Assembly (NCBI RefSeq): GCF_030068605.1
Contig: NZ_JASJOU010000022.1
Span: forward strand, 62,001-126,000
Origin: Xanthocytophaga agilis
Lineage (GTDB): Bacteria; Bacteroidota; Bacteroidia; Cytophagales; 172606-1
Direction of reading: 5' to 3'
Length of the DNA stretch: 64,000 nt
Each line of letters starts with the position of its first letter. Positions within the stretch are counted from its first letter, which is position 1. A model generated the notes under the pieces. The model saw nothing but the letters and a program-made list of their open reading frames with translations. It ran no database searches and was not told the origin of the DNA. Positions 63,895 through 64,000 of the stretch are shown here, piece by piece. A program made the position numbers and the translations under genes.

Positions 63895-64000
63895 ATGAAA
63901 ACCATTGTATTACCTACTGATTATTCAGATAATGCCAGGCAGGCGGCTGAATATGCGGTCTGTCTGGCACAGAGAATGAACAGCAGCCTCGTTCTTTTTC
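63895..64000 (+). CDS. universal stress protein, cut by window edge
   Basis: The first 35 codons read MKTIVLPTDYSDNARQAAEY then AVCLAQRMNSSLVLF, the standard opening of a UspA domain (beta-1 strand, PTDYSDNA loop, helix 1). It is closely similar in layout to the UspA start at 50676. The rest lies beyond the window. Confidence 0.85.
   Translation, partial: MKTIVLPTDYSDNARQAAEYAVCLAQRMNSSLVLF

Overview
The window looks like a chromosomal segment of an AT-rich Bacteroidota bacterium, most likely an aerobic, gliding-type Cytophagales species. The evidence is a SusC/SusD pair, a protein with a type IX secretion (Por) sorting domain, signal peptides ending in 'AQ', LytS/LytTR signalling, promoters of the Bacteroidota form TTG-N18-20-TAnnTTTG, and almost no Shine-Dalgarno sequences. 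Two genes are cut by the window edges: susC on the left and a universal stress protein gene on the right.

Layout. (1) 0-13.2 kb: a forward glycan-utilisation operon of susC, susD, a large FG-GAP/ASPIC-UnbV lipoprotein, a small lipoprotein, a DUF1080 protein, and a sugar-dehydrogenase propeller fused to an azurin-like copper domain. It ends at a clear terminator. (2) 13.3-16.1 kb: a LytS-type histidine kinase and LytTR regulator, then an acyl-lipid/acyl-CoA desaturase. (3) 16.5-26.4 kb, reverse strand: a GAF sensor, a Sfp-type phosphopantetheinyl transferase, and a 2416-residue one-module reducing polyketide synthase (KS-AT-DH-ER-KR-ACP-TE) whose ER lacks the usual NADPH-binding glycines. (4) 27.7-45.2 kb: mixed metabolic genes (glycogen debranching enzyme, asparaginase, CutC, HxlR/hydrolase, two SDRs with an Atu4866 protein and an AraC regulator, Dps, a GH63-like glucosidase, PdxH, DUF349) separated by at least three kinds of small dispersed or MITE-like elements. 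(5) 45.1-47.4 kb: a tRNA-Thr followed by what looks like the scar of a conjugative/defence island. The heads of a DUF4011 gene and of a probable TraE (DUF4134) gene meet tail-less at one junction. (6) 47.7-64 kb: membrane proteins, then a stress-type neighbourhood (UspA, phosphotransferase-ATPase, Zn-alcohol dehydrogenase, peroxiredoxin, baeRF3, GroEL, CHAD, UspA) interrupted by a 1314-residue T9SS protein. In this neighbourhood a histidine kinase, a baeRF3 gene and a GroEL paralogue are visibly decayed.

How it fits together. The first operon should import and oxidatively process a glycan or glycoside at the cell envelope. The PKS and transferase form a self-contained pathway for a reduced or partly unsaturated acyl product. 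The last 15 kb resembles the stress/low-oxygen clusters of UspA, Adh, chaperonin and CHAD genes seen in many bacteria, but is partly degenerate here. The signals least explained by ordinary genes are the element-A repeats with compensatory changes in their stem, an 18-bp-TIR MITE, the island scar, and paired short tandem duplications placed in front of several genes between 59 and 61.4 kb.
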